Positions 22,378 to 36,438 of a stretch of 64,000 bases of DNA are shown one piece after another. This DNA is from Mytilus edulis (lineage: Eukaryota; Mollusca; Bivalvia; Mytilida; Mytilidae). Position 1 is the stretch's first letter. The number at the start of each line of letters is the position of its first letter. A model generated the notes under the pieces. It was not told where the DNA came from, made no database searches, and saw nothing but the letters and a program-made list of their open reading frames with translations. The position numbers were made by a program, and so were the translations under genes. The stretch lies in the NCBI RefSeq assembly GCF_963676685.1, contig NC_092355.1, positions 61,539,613 through 61,603,612 on the forward strand, read 5' to 3'.

Positions 22378-23562
22378 GGCGAGCCGTTCTCGTCAAAACT
22401 ATGTTTAAACCATTTTTCGAAAAATTTACACACTGAGAATTACAACAAAGCACACTGAGATTTAAAAACTTCAAAACGCACACTGAGAATTGAGAATTAC
22501 ACACTGAGAATTAAAAATTACACACTGAGAATTGAAAATTACACACTGAGAATTAAAAATTACACACTGAGATTTTATAAAGACGCACTGAGATTACAAA
22601 AATGAAAAACGCACACTGAGAATTGAAAATTACACACTGAGATTTGAAAATTACACACTGAGATTTCAAAAAGACACACTGAGAATAAATAAACTGAAAA
22701 CACACACTGAGAATTTGAAATTACACACTGAGAATTTAAAATTACACACTGAGATTTGTGCGCACTTTTTATGCGCATATATCTAATTAGCATACTTAAT
22801 CTGAATCTATTACAAGCTTAAAACAACAAGGGGACAGAACTCGTTAGTCTTTCGATTTGGTTCCAAATTATTAATTTAAAAAAACTTTAGAAATACAAGA
22901 ACAAGAAAAATACCCACTTACTCTTATTACAAAATATAACCAAATGGTGAAAAACTTTATTAAAATTATAAGAAAACATTGGAACAATCTGCAAAAGAAT
23001 GCAGTGAAATTTTTACTCAAGTGTCTATTATAGTATATAAACGTAACAAAAATATAAAAGATTAACTAGCGAAATCAGGGAAACAGTTGGAAGACTTTGA
23101 AAAGGGACACACGTTTAATTACTGGTAGTAATGATCTAAATTATAGGCAACAAACTTATGAATATGAGCGATGTTAAGTCTTGAAATTTATTACGAATGT
23201 TGCTTGAAGGAATCGCATTTCATTATATTGACAAGAGTTCTTGAGATCAAGATATAAATCTGTTGAATTATTCATCTCATGAATATTCATTAGTTATTTG
23301 CATATTAATCTCAGTGCGTATTTTTGAAATCTCAGTGTGTAATTAACAATTCTCAGTGTGTGTTTTTCAATTTATTTAATCTCAGTGTGTCTTTTTAAAA
23401 TCTCAGTGTGTAATTTTGAATTCTCAGTGTGTGTTTTTTATTTTTTTAAATCTCAGTGTGTAATTTCGATTTCTCAGTGTGTTATTTTAGGTTTTTAATT
23501 CTCAGTGTGTATTTTTTTCGAAGAAAGGGTTTAAACATAGTTTTGACGAGAACGGCTTGCCA
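22378..23562. mobile_element. Foldback element built of CACACTGAGA repeats
   Basis: The outer arms gccgttctcgtcaaaactat (22,384) and atagttttgacgagaacggc (to about 23,557) are inverted. Inside the left arm lie about 15 short units of the form 'acacactgagaattaaaaat' (22,427-22,758). Inside the right arm about 10 complementary units 'tctcagtgtgtaattttga' (23,311-23,512) face them. The central 550 bp is unique. Stop-free stretches in the repeats are incidental. Confidence 0.85.
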
Positions 23563-23869
23563 TATTCGTCCGTCTGTCTGTCCCCCATCAGATTAAAATT
23601 TTTGGTTGAGGTAGAAAGTATTTACAGTGTAACCTGCGTTATCCGACACACAGAAGGACTGGGAAAAAATGTAGGATTAAGCAGGGTGTTGGAATACTCA
23701 TGTTTTTTCTGCAAGAATATGCATATTTTAGGACCATGAAAATGTGTCCGTTAAAGCAGGATGTTTGAATACTCAGGTGTCGGATTAGGCAGGTTACACA
23801 TTTTACAATAATGCACCAATTCATGAAATATTTACATTATGTATATTTTCATTTATATGCTTTATTTAG

Positions 23870-24008
23870 GCTACACAGTTCTTATTTGTTTCACAAAAGG
23901 CAATGTCATTTGAGGGTGATTCCCATTGGATTTACACATGTTCGTGTGATGTAGCTGGAACTGAATTGATTGAGTGCTGTGGACAGCAGATGGAGGTTAT
24001 CTTTCCAG
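23870..24008 (+). CDS. Gene B exon 1 of 3 visible, candidate
   Basis: The acceptor tatgctttatttag precedes 23,870 and the donor CCAG|gtttgg follows 24,008. It is open in phase 0 for 46 codons plus one base. The peptide includes FEGDSHWIYTCSCDVAGTEL and IECCGQQMEVIF. The W-x-Y-x-C-x-C ... CC pattern hints at a small metal-binding module, but I cannot name the family. An internal ATG could start the protein here; otherwise upstream exons are missing. Confidence 0.55.
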
Positions 24009-24495
24009 GTTTGGAAAATTTTTAAGGGGCATTAAGTGTTAACTATGAGAACTTCTCTCCATTAGTCCTTTTGGATTTAGTAGGAAAATTTAAGTTGGCA
24101 TTGAACAAATGTCATCAAATTTTAAGACAATGTTAACAGTTATGACCAGGTCATGTTTGATTTCATTCAAATTCCATTTATTGCTTGACAGTAACAATGT
24201 TTGCCCTTAATAGCAAAATTGTGTTTCCACAGGATAATTTTAAGTTTGCCTTTACTATATGTTTTTTATATATTTTTGGCAATATTTATAACCAATAAAT
24301 ACAGATCAAGGTTATCTTTCAGCCAAATTGAAGTTATGACATAATTTTATTTATTATCTATAATCAAAGTCCATATAATTTATTAGCGTAATCAATTACA
24401 CAGTTCTAAATTGAGTATTTTTTTCAATTAGCTGATATATCAGGGACTTTCAGGACTATCTGTGTCCAGAGATACTTTTTTCTTTTATTTTTCAG

Positions 24496-24603
24496 ATTTT
24501 ATGGCAAGGATTCCAGAGCGCATACACCAAAATGTAGTTGCTGCCTTGTTGGAGCAATTTGATGCCCAGAATATCATGAATATGATCAGTCCTAATGACT
24601 CAG
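24496..24603 (+). CDS. Gene B exon 2, candidate
   Basis: 108 nt with phase 1 in and 1 out. The acceptor cttttatttttcag and donor TCAG|gtaata bound it. It reads FMARIPERIHQNVVAALLEQ, then FDAQNIMNMISPNDS. The split codon with the previous exon gives Asp, and the peptide looks like an amphipathic helical segment. Product not recognised. Confidence 0.6.
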
Positions 24604-25375
24604 GTAATACTACATGTAGGTCTTTTGTTTATAAATCATGCAACATAATGCTTAGTCATTTGACTTATAGGTACTGTAAATCCAGAAATTATTGCCTGCA
24701 TTTATTATAGTTTTTTTATAGAATGGACAAAAATGCGAGATTAATTATTGAAATTTAAAGGAAAATATCCATACAGATATATGTTTCAGCTCTAAAAACG
24801 CAAGTTCTAATTATTGCTACACTCATAGTCATATTATACGCATAAATAAAAACCTAGCAATTGTTTTTGAATTTGCATAAATCATAAATTAAACGGAACG
24901 AAACGGTCAAAACAGTACGCTGATGCTACGAGTATGAATCAAGTGGGATTTCAACATTTTTATTTATAAAGGGCATTAACTTTTAAGTTATCTCAAATTA
25001 AAGATGACAGAAATTGTGTGAAAAAAATACCTCATCTAAATGAGTAATCCACTAGTACATGGTTAGTATCGAGAAGGTGAGACTAAGGAGAAGCACGGCT
25101 ACACACCACCATATCAAGAGTCATACTGACATACCGACAATATCAACATCACTTACCCAGGCTGTTGGTTTAACTCTTAATCACCCTTGGCTGATTTGTG
25201 TGTTGCTTAAGTGTTTTTTTTGTATGCTTACAAATACAATCTTGAAAATATGGACAAATATGTAAACGATTGCCATTTAATAATAATATAGGTAATATAC
25301 TATTGAAATGCATTGCTTTCCATATTGTGTGAAGTATTGATTGCTAATGGTTTGTTAATATTTTCTTTATTGCAG

Positions 25376-25428
25376 CTAATGCATGGACTGAAGTTTTGGG
25401 CAATTTTCAACTAAGGAAAAAAACTTGA
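25376..25428 (+). CDS. Gene B exon 3 (terminal), candidate
   Basis: The acceptor ttttctttattgcag precedes 25,376. Two bases complete the split codon (Ala), then NAWTEVLGNFQLRKKT and TGA at 25,426-25,428. The three exons total 300 nt, in frame from end to stop. Gene B is therefore a short or 5'-incomplete host gene on the plus strand. Confidence 0.6.
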
Positions 25429-27872
25429 AACAGCATCCAAGATACAGATATTTCCGTAGCAGCTATTGAATATGTAAAACTTTTTAAAACATACTCAACG
25501 TCACCTTATTTGATACTTGTATTAAAATTTCTTGTTTTCCAAAGAACACTGAAAATTTATACTACTCTTATTGGAGACTAGTGCAGTTGCAGCATACATT
25601 AAATTTAAATTCCAAAGAAAACACATTCTAAAACTGAGAATTGAAATGGGGAATGTATCAAAGAGACAACAACCCAACCAAAGAGCAGAAAACCTCCAAA
25701 GTCTACAAATAGGTCTTTAACACAGCAAGAAAATCTTTCAACACAGACAGGCTTCAATGAAAACGAACATCACACTCAACATTTAAAACATATAAATGAA
25801 CATAAATTGAAAAAATGTATACAAGACTTACAAAGGCTTAGGACAAATTGTAGTGTGGTTGAACATGCGTTTTGATATTTCAACCCTCCCCTAAATCTCT
25901 AGCCAATGTAGAATAAATAAACACAATGCACTACTAATTCCAAAATATGCCATCTTTAATTATCGGACAACAGTATCGTAACTAAATCCCTTCTGAAAAA
26001 GTCAGTTTAAAGGTTTGGTAAACTTTTGAGGTGACTGACAACATTTCTTTGCTTTGTATAGAATATAACCATAAAATATTGGATGTGAAATACCTGAACG
26101 TAAAAGATGTCTACATGTTGATTTATATTTATGAATGATATCCTTGAAATAATTTTCAATTCTTTCATTAAAATTAGTAATAGATTGTCATTGTGTGTGT
26201 TCACTAATCACAATTATACTGTGGAACATGTTTTTTCACCAACCTGTCCGAATTATATTGAAAAATGTCTATTTTATCCGATGAATCCTTGCTGGGTCAT
26301 TGAAATACCTACTGGACCTTCTTCTGATACTGGAAATCGAAAACTTATGGTCAGTATAATTACATTACCAGCATTGTAAATGATTAAAATTCCTGTGGTA
26401 AAGAGTATTGCTTTTGTAAATGTCAAACATTTTTACTTCATTTTCACTTTATATTGACGTGTGTGAATAAGATGATATGATATTTTACTGGAAAATAATA
26501 GATTTGTAAATTACTAAAGCTCATTCTGTTATTTATGTCTTTCTCTTTCCTTTACAAATGTTGTTTTATGAAGATGTGGTATGAATACCAATGTGACAAC
26601 TATCCACAGATAGTCCAAATGATGTGGATATTAGGGACAATAAGTGATGCATTGAACACTGAGTATAAGACCTGAACATGACAAATTAGAAAAATAGGGA
26701 CCAGATTTATAACAAAATAATAAATGAAAAACAATTAACATGAAAACCAAATACTGAATTTCTGACTCCATGTTCCAGATTTGGGATTGGCATAAAAAGT
26801 TTTTTATTGTGTTTACACAATACGAAAAAAATTCTTTAAAAAGGCATTTGGAGATGATTTTTCTCATTAGACAGGCACACACAGCTTCACCGAACAGTAA
26901 CTAATAAATTTTGAAATCTAAATCCAGTATTAAATGATTTCATAGTTATACATAGATAACATTCATTGAAATTTATACACGTCTCCAAAGACATCGATAT
27001 AGCTATTAATGAATACCATTCAAAAAAGGAATATTAACAATATGGAACAATAAATATCTCCTTTGGCTTTTCTTGCAAAGAGTTTCCCCATTTAAAACTG
27101 AATTATTCAATTCAAGAAATTCACAATTATTACTGTTCATGTCATATGTATTTAAAGAGAGTTTTTTTGGATGAATTTCTGCAGTATTTCAGCTTTATTT
27201 GGATGGTACGCTGATTCCGATCATTGAATCCACTCTATGAATATAATATCCGGCTTTAGCTTAGCGTTTTATTTTACTTTTTCTTAACATGCCTTCATTG
27301 CAGATGATATTGAATTAGAAATTTAATGGCATACTGCGAAAGTACTTTTATTCGTGGGGAACCAATTTTCGTGGTTTTCCTGGATGGCTTTATCCACGAA
27401 TTTAAGTGTCCAACGAAATAAAACAGTCATTGTCCAAATCAAGACATGGAAAGATCCTCATCTTAAGGTTTGACTACCCGGCGATTTGATCTAGAGAATA
27501 TATATCGAATATGCAAAATCTAAGACAACTGTAATAGTAGTCACAGCGCAAACGCACTACGAACTTCAACTGCAGGCAGGATTATACCCATTTAATCTTT
27601 AAAAACCCAAACTGTACAACTTTTGATCTTTTAATTTTCATAATTAAATGATTTTAATCCATGAAATTTTGATTTCAGGTAATGATATACTATGATAAAG
27701 TGTTCATCTATATCCTAATAATTCTCGTACGTATGGGAAATAATAATTTCATGCTGGGCTTGCTTTTTTTAAGAATTAAAAAATACAATTCAAAGTAATT
27801 TTATAGCATTTGTTTATGTAACAAATAATAAGGTCATATAACCACAGAAACCCGTCTGTCAAATTGAAATGC
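25429..27872. other. Non-coding stretch with repeat fragments
   Basis: Holds two mussel repeat fragments: 25,640-25,990, which begins gggaatgtatcaaagagaca, and 26,571-26,880, which begins gaagatgtggtatgaatacc. A short bivalve repeat 'cgaaagtacttttattcgtg' lies near 27,338. Open frames of about 80 codons on either strand show no domain. No gene supported. Confidence 0.55.
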
Positions 27873-30800
27873 TACGAATAACAGACTATACTTACAGACT
27901 ATATCTTAGAACCACAGACCACACTTACAGATTGTATCTGAGAACCACAGACAATTTTTACAGAATATATCTAAGAGTCACAGACAATACTTACAGACTA
28001 TATCAAAGAATAACAGACTATATCCAAGAACCATAGACTATACTTACAGACTGTATCTAAGAACCATAGACTATACTTACAGACTGTATTAAAGAACCAC
28101 AGACTATACTTACAGACTGTATCTTAGAACTTCAGACAATACTTACAGACTGTATTTTAGAACCACAGACTATACTTACAGACTGTATCTAAGAACCACA
28201 GACACTACTTACAGACTGTATCTAAGAACCACAGACACTACTTACAGCCTGTTTATAAGAACCACAGACTATACTTACAGACTGGATCTTAAGAACCACA
28301 GACTATACTTACAGGATATATCTAAGAACCATAGACTATACTTACAGACTGCATCGATTGTATCTTAGAACCACAGACTATACTTACAGACTGCATCGAC
28401 TGTATCTTAGAACGACAGACTATACTTACAGACTGTATTTACAGACTGTATCTTAGAACCACAGACAATTCTTACAGACTGTATCTAAGAACCGCAGACA
28501 ATACTTACAGACTGTATCTAAGAACCACAGACAATACTTACAGACTGTATCTAAGAACCACAGACACTACTTACAGACTGTATATAAGAACCACAGACTA
28601 TACTTACAGACTGTATCTAAGAACCACAGACACTACTTACAGACTAAATATAAAGACCACAGACAATACTTACAGACTATATCTAAAGACCACAGACGAT
28701 ACTTACAGACTGTATCTAAAGACCACAGACAATACTTACAGACTGTATCTCAGAACTTCAGACAATACTTACAGACTGTATTTTAGAACCACAGACTATA
28801 CTTACAGACTGTATCTTAGAACCACAGACAATTCTTACAGACTGTATCTAAGAACCACAGACACTACTTACAGACTGTATCTAAGAACCACAGACACTAC
28901 TTACAGCCTGTTTATAAGAACCACAGACTATACTTACAAACTGGATCTTAAGAACCACAGACTATACTTACAGGATATATCTAAGAACCATAGACTAAAC
29001 TTACAGACTGCATCGATTGTATCTTAGAACCACAGACTATACTTACAGACTGCATCGACTGTATCTTAGAACCACAGACTATACTTACGGACTGTATTTA
29101 CAGACTGTATCTTAGAACCACAGACAATTCTTACAGACGGTATCTAAGAACCGCAGACAATACTTACAGACTGTATCTAAGAACCACAGACAATACTTAC
29201 AGACTGTATCTAAGAACCACAGACACTACTTACAGACTGTATATAAGAACCACAGACTATACCTACAGACTGTATCTAAGAACCACAGACACTACTTACA
29301 GACTAAATATAAAGACCACAGACAATACTTACAGACTATATCTAAAGACCACAGACGATACTTACAGACTGTATCTAAAGACCACAGACACTACTTACAG
29401 ACTGTATATAAGAACCACAGACTATACCTACAGACTGTATCTAAGAACCACAGACACTACTTACAGACTAAATATAAAGACCACAGACAATACTTACAGA
29501 CTATATCTAAAGACCACAGACAATACTTACAGACTGTATCTAAGGACCACAGACAATACTTACAGACTGTATCTAAGAACCACAGACAATACTTACAGAC
29601 TATATCTAAGGACCACACACAATACTCACAGACTGTATCTAAAAACCACAGACACTACTTACAGACTATATCTAAGGACCACAGACAATACTTACAGACT
29701 GTATCTAAGAACCACAGACATTACTTACAGACTATATCTAAGGACCACAGACTATACTTACAGACTGTATCAATGGACCAGACTATACTTTCAGACTGCA
29801 TCGACTGTATCTTAAAAACAGATTATACTTACAGACTGTATCTTAGAACCACAGACAATTCTTACAGACTGTATATAGGAACCACAGACTATACTTACAG
29901 ACTGCATCTTAAGAACCACAGACTATACTTACAGGATATATATAAGAACCACAGACTATACTTACAGACTGTATCTAAGAACCACAGACTTTACTTACAG
30001 ACTGTATCTAAGGACCAGACAATTCGTACAGACTGTATCTAAGGACCACATACAATACTTACAGACTGTATCTAAGAACCATAGACTTTACTTACAGACT
30101 GTATCTAAGAACCAGACTATACTTACAGACTGCATCTTAGAACCACAGACAATACTTACAGACTGTATCTAAGAACCATAGACTATACTTACAGACTGTA
30201 TTAAAGAACCACATATTATACTTACAGACTGTATCTTAGAACTTCAGACAATACTTACAAACTGTATTTTAAAACCACAGACTATACTTACAGACTGTAT
30301 CTTAGAACCACAGACAATTCTTACAGACTGTATCTAAGAACCACAGACTATACTTACAGACTGTATCTTAGAACCACAGACAATTCTTACAGACTGTATC
30401 TAAGAACCACAGACACTACTTACAGACTGTATCTAAGAACCACAGACACTACTTACAGCCTGTTTATAAGAACCACAGACTATACTTACAGACTGGATCT
30501 TAAGAACCACAGACTATACTTACAGGATATATCTAAGAACCATAGACTATACTTACAGGCTGCATCGATTGTATCTTAGAACCACAGACTATACTTACAG
30601 ACTTCATCGACTGTATCTTAGAACCACAGACTATACTTACAGACTGTATTTACAGACTGTATCTTAGAACCACAGACAATTCTTACAGACTGTATCTAAG
30701 AACCGCAGACAATACTTACAGACTGTATCTAAGAACTACAGACAATACGTACAGACTGTATCTAAGAACCACAGACACTACTTACAGACTGTATATAAGA

Positions 30801-32288
30801 ACCACAGACTATACTTACAGACTGTATCTAAGAACCACAGACACTACTTACAGACTATATATAAAGACCACAGACAATACTTACAGACTATATCTAAAGA
30901 CCACAGACGATACTTACAGACTGTATCTAAAGACCACAGACAATACTTACAGACGGTATCTCAGGACCACAGACAATACTTACAGACTGTATCTAAGAAC
31001 CACAGACAATACTTACAGACTATATCTAAGGACCACAGACAATACTCACAGACTGTATCTAAGAACCACAGACACTACTTACAGACTATATCTAAGGACC
31101 ACAGACAATACTCACAGACTGTATCTAAGAACCACAGACAATACTTACAGACTATATCTAAGGACCACAGACTATACTTACAGACTGTATCTATGGACCA
31201 GACTATACTTACAGACTGCATCGACTGTATCTTAGAACCACAGATTATACTTACAGACTGTATCTTAGAACCACAGACAATTCTTACAGACTGTATCTAA
31301 GAACCACAGACAATTCTTACAGACTGTATCTAAGAACCACAGACACTACTTACAGACTGTATATAAGAACCACAGACTATACTTACAGACTGCATCTTAA
31401 GAACCACAGACTATACTTACAGGATATATATAAGAACCACAGACTATACTTACAGACTGTATCTAAGAACCACAGACTTTACTTACAGACTGTATCTAAG
31501 GACCAGACAATTCGTACAGACTGTATCTAAGGACCACATACAATACTTACAGACTGTATCTAAGAACCATAGACTATACTTACAGACTGTATCTAAGGAC
31601 CAGACTATACTTACAGACTGCATCTTAGAACCACAGACAATTCTTACAGACTGTATCTAAGGACCACAGACAATACTAACAGACTGTTTCTAAGAACCAT
31701 AGACTATACTTACAGACTGTATCTAAGGACCACATACAATACTTACAGACTTTATCTTAGAACCAGACTATACTTACAGACTGTATCTTAGAACCAGACA
31801 ATTCTTAGACTGTAGCTAAGAACCACAGACTATACTTGCAGACTGCATCTAAGAACCACAGACAATACTTACAGACTGTATCTAAGAACCACAGATCATA
31901 CGTACAGACTGTATCTAAGAACCACAGACAATTCTTACAGCCTGTATCTAAGAACCACAGACACTACTTACAGACTATATCTAAAGACCACAGACAATAC
32001 TTACAGACTATATCTAAAGACCACAGACGATACTTACAGACTGTATCTAAAGACCACAGACAATACTTACAGACTGTATCTAAGGACCACAGACAATACT
32101 TACAGACTGTATCTAAGAACCACAGACACTACTTACAGACTATATCTAAGAACTACAGACTATACTTGGACTGTATTTAAGAACCACAGACTATATATAA
32201 TTAAACAGACAACACTTACAGACTGTATCAAAGAACCGCAGACATTACTTACAAAATGTATATTAGAATCTCAGACAATGCATACCAG
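27873..32288. repeat. 33-bp satellite array (copy 2, complete)
   Basis: About 4.4 kb of the same 33-bp satellite as 1-1,665. The first units (27,873-28,030) are degenerate, as expected at an array edge. A higher-order pattern is visible: a block starting 'gaacttcagacaatactta' recurs near 28,130, 28,755 and 30,241. From 30,624 onward it is identical to the array at the window start. Confidence 0.95.
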
Positions 32289-34480
32289 GGTTTGCCATGA
32301 GTAAATAGTTTCCATTTGCAGTGCAGTTGTTGCACTCGCCTTCCATTTGTCATTTTGAACAATAAAATATGTTTAAACCAAATTTGCCTTACATATCTTA
32401 TCATTTATATTGAACTCATTGTCTTGTGTATATGCCTCATATCTTTAATTATCTATACTTTACTAATTGTTTCATGTACATTTGTCTTCCATCTTTAATA
32501 ATTTATATTTAACTAAATTAGACTAATTGCATTATTTATCTGCTTGTATAGATACAGTAAAAGTACATTTCATAGGCAAAAAAAAATTATATTTGACTTC
32601 TAAAAACACACAAGAGCGCACCTGCTGAAATGTCTCACCTGCTTGATTGACCATTGATTTAATGGTCTTCACTACCAGTATCACAGACAATTCACATTTC
32701 AGATAAATCCTGTTAGACAAACATGCACACCTCACAATAATTCCATACACCAAATATAAATGACCTATTGCTTATATAGTACATGAAAAAAAGACCAAAA
32801 CACCAATGAATAATGAAAATTAAATCAAGGTCATTAAACCTGCCAGACTGACATGTACCCCTTACAATTATGACATACACAACATATAGTTGACCTACTG
32901 CTCCCAGTATTGACAAAACGGATCTAATCACAGAACATTAACATAAAATGAGGTCAAGGTCAGAAGAATCCTGTCTGACTGACATATAGACATTGCAAGC
33001 TTAAGGAATCCAGGTACCACACATGGTTATCTTATTACTCATTAAAAAATACATTCACACTAGATCTTGGAAACAGATATACCATACTGACAATATCTAA
33101 GAATCGCAGACAAAACATACATGTAAATATGGAGACCCTTTCTAAGAAACCCATATAATTCACACAGATTGTATCCTGATCTAGTTTTACTTGGTGGGAA
33201 TAGTAAAGTCATCATTTTATAAAAAAATTCATTTCACACATTCTTAGCTAGAATACAAAGTTCAAGTCAGGCTTTATATTGCACTTAATTTCTTCTGTAA
33301 ACAGGAAATGTGACTTTGAATATGTCATGACAGTACAACTCTATTGAAGCAATTTTCTCTCTGTTTTCTATCATTTGCCGTTTTATTTTCTATATGTCTA
33401 ATTTGAGGCAAGATATATATTTAAACACTATTATTACTGGAACAGCTTTCCTTCTAATACATGTATACATATTGGATAAAATAAAAACATGTTTAATTAG
33501 TTTTGTTCTTTATTACCTATAAACTTTTAATTTTCTAAATGTGTATATAGGTAAATAAATACATTATCATAAATGAACTTTATACAACATTTAAAGAAAT
33601 TTATCTTTACATCAGTGACATGCATTAAGCACAATTTATATTTCTCATGCATAATATTACCATATAAAACACAATAGACAAAAAAGTAACCTATTAAAAT
33701 AAATAGAGCAAGAGGTAACAATGTGGTTTTGAGCGATTTTTTTTATTACTAGGATGACTACGAATTCAATAGAAATTTTTATTTATATTCTAATCTATTA
33801 TAGATCAAACAAATTTATTAACAAATTTACCAGTTTCAAAAATTAATAATGCACAACCTATTTATCTTATAAAAAAACAATGTTTATTGCATTTTCTTTT
33901 ATACATTTAAATACATGTAATTGTAAATTAATTAATTGTGACTCTTTTTAACTTGCTGTGTTGTTACTTATGGCTTTGACTTCTTTCTGTTTTTCAACAC
34001 ACAATGTACGTCAACAACAATCAACAAGCATAAACATAAATAGTCTATTCCAGTTACAATATTCATCATAATTTAGTGTAAAATTATTTACAATATTGAA
34101 GTATTATGCATATTAGTAATTATGTATGTTTTTCTATATTTTCATTTAAAAATCACATTTTGAGGTATATTTAACTAGATGATAAATGCATCCCTCTATG
34201 CAATGGAGAAATCCCAAATGAAAAATGAGATTTGGAACTGAATTATACAAAAAAGAATCTCTGTTGTGCAACACTTTCCAAAGTTTTCTTGTGTGGGGTC
34301 TTTATAATTTGTTTTTCTTTTAGAAATTTGTACTTAATTTATGTCAAGATTCTCTTGTCTTTATTTAGAGTCCTTATGGTGTACATTTTTTCAAAACTAA
34401 AGTTAATTCAGAGAGGGATGGAATTAACACTACACATATCAAGAAATAAATAACACACTTCATACCTACAAGGTAATCAA

Positions 34481-34896
34481 TTGATTGATTGATTGTTTGT
34501 TGCTTAACATCCAGTGGCAAATATTCAGGACGAAAACAAGTTCACAATAAATACAATAGGTAGGTTGATACAATGGAGGCCATCTGGGATGATAATCGGG
34601 GAAATTTGGACTGCCACTGGAAAATGAGGGTATTTTGGATAGGGACATACATTTTGCCTTGCAACAGGCCACCTACGGACCCCTCACAGAGTTATTGCAA
34701 GGGTTCTTAACGTGCAAAGAGCGTGGCACTCTCTTTACAGGAGGCATCGGATTTAACGTCCCCTTCTGACCGGACGTGACTGCGAACTTGATACATCCCG
34801 CACAGCCAAACGGACGCCCCACTTCGGCAAGCGTTTTACTGCTTGTCGGGAGAAGACCAAGTGACCATATTTCTATACCCCAGTCACCCTTGGGGA
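34481..34896 (-). mobile_element. SINE-like retroposon, copy in second segment
   Basis: Identical to 3,858-4,273, including the 13-bp target duplication (34,468-34,480 and 34,897-34,909). It moved with the segment and is not an independent insertion. Confidence 0.75.
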
Positions 34897-35185
34897 ACAA
34901 GGTAATCAAGAATGACATCTTAATCTTATGAAATAAAAAATAAAAAACACAAAGAAAGTAACCTTACTAAAAACTTTAAATAGTTGTCAATGGCACTCAA
35001 GTAGGAAAAGGTATAAAATACATCTGAAAAATATTTAAAAAGGAGTTATTTCAAACCATATATATTAAAACAATACATTTCATGAATTTACATAACTCTA
35101 TCAAAGTGGTAAAATATAATATAAAAGCTCAAAACTAAGTGCAAAAAAACAAGTCTTCTCTGTTCTTTGAAGTCATTCTTGCCAT

Positions 35186-35241
35186 TCACTCTTTGACACT
35201 TGTACATGTATCATGGCAAGCACTAGGAAGTCTTGATAAAC
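35186..35241 (-). CDS. Gene A' exon 8, candidate
   Basis: Duplicate of 4,563-4,618 with the same acceptor, phase and TGA. Confidence 0.4.
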
Positions 35242-36438
35242 CTAAAATAGGATTGCTTTCATGTAAAATTCACAAAAACTGGTTCAATTACTGAACTAAA
35301 CATTCATTATGAATTGAAAAAAAAAGTTTTAACTGTTTTGATTACATTTCCACAAGATGACTGGTTTTTGCAATGATATATTAAAGTTAAGTTGGAATGA
35401 TGTCTTTTTCTGATCTTAATACTTAATAATCACACTTAATATTTTGATAGCTTGATTTAACTTTCAAGTTTTAAAATATTATCCTTTTAAAATCAAGGGC
35501 AGATAATTACATTGATTTGATCCAATTGTGTTTTTTTATTTTGTTTTTATTTTGTTAAGAAAATAAGGCTCCCGCACCCCTCTATTTTTATTTGTTATTT
35601 CAAATTTGCTTATAAAAAGAAATTCTCTGATTCACTTTTAACGGTAAAAAGTCCAAACTGTATAAAATTTTAATGAAGAAATACAATTTAATTGTTACAC
35701 TTTTCTTTTAGACGAAAAAGTACACATGATTTTATAGCCATTACTTATTAAACAAATAAAAACAAGAGTGAACACACACCAGCTATTAGATAGTATTTAG
35801 CTTTCTGAAAGTATTGCATAAAACTGTGAGTCAACTCACTAAAGGAGCAACCCCCTCTCCTATATTTATTTAGTCAGAATGTGCAATTATCTCCCCTGAA
35901 ATATTTCAGACCAATATGATTTTCCTTCATACACATTCCCAGGTGGTGTGCTGCACTTGTATAAAATTTCAACAATTTCGATCTAGCAGTTAAGGAGAAC
36001 TTGCGCTTATCTTACAAGACACCGTTGCCACATATTGCGATATCAAACTAATTAAGTTCAATTATCTCCCATGAAATATTTCAGACCAGGATTATTTACT
36101 TTCATGCACATTCTCTGGTCGTGTCATTCAACTGTGTTCGCTTAAACCTTCAATGTTGTTAGAAAGATGTTTGTTTGGTAAAAATACTGCTATCAACTGC
36201 ATTACACTCTGAAAATATACACATAGATATATATTTATATCGTTAGATACAGAATACATTATATACACACTCTTTAACTTGATTGACCAGATAAATGAAA
36301 AACTAAAAATTACAATTTCAAAACTTTGCATAAACATGTTAAAAGTACACTAAATTAATAGTGAATGATTAACTGCAATAATTCATATAATATAACAAGA
36401 GCTTCTTACAAACACAAATCACCATGTTTAAGATTTTT

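Noticed and set aside
22427-22758. CRISPR-like short repeats
   Set aside because: Units of about 20 bp have no consistent unique spacers and are mirrored in an inverted arm; this is a eukaryotic foldback element.
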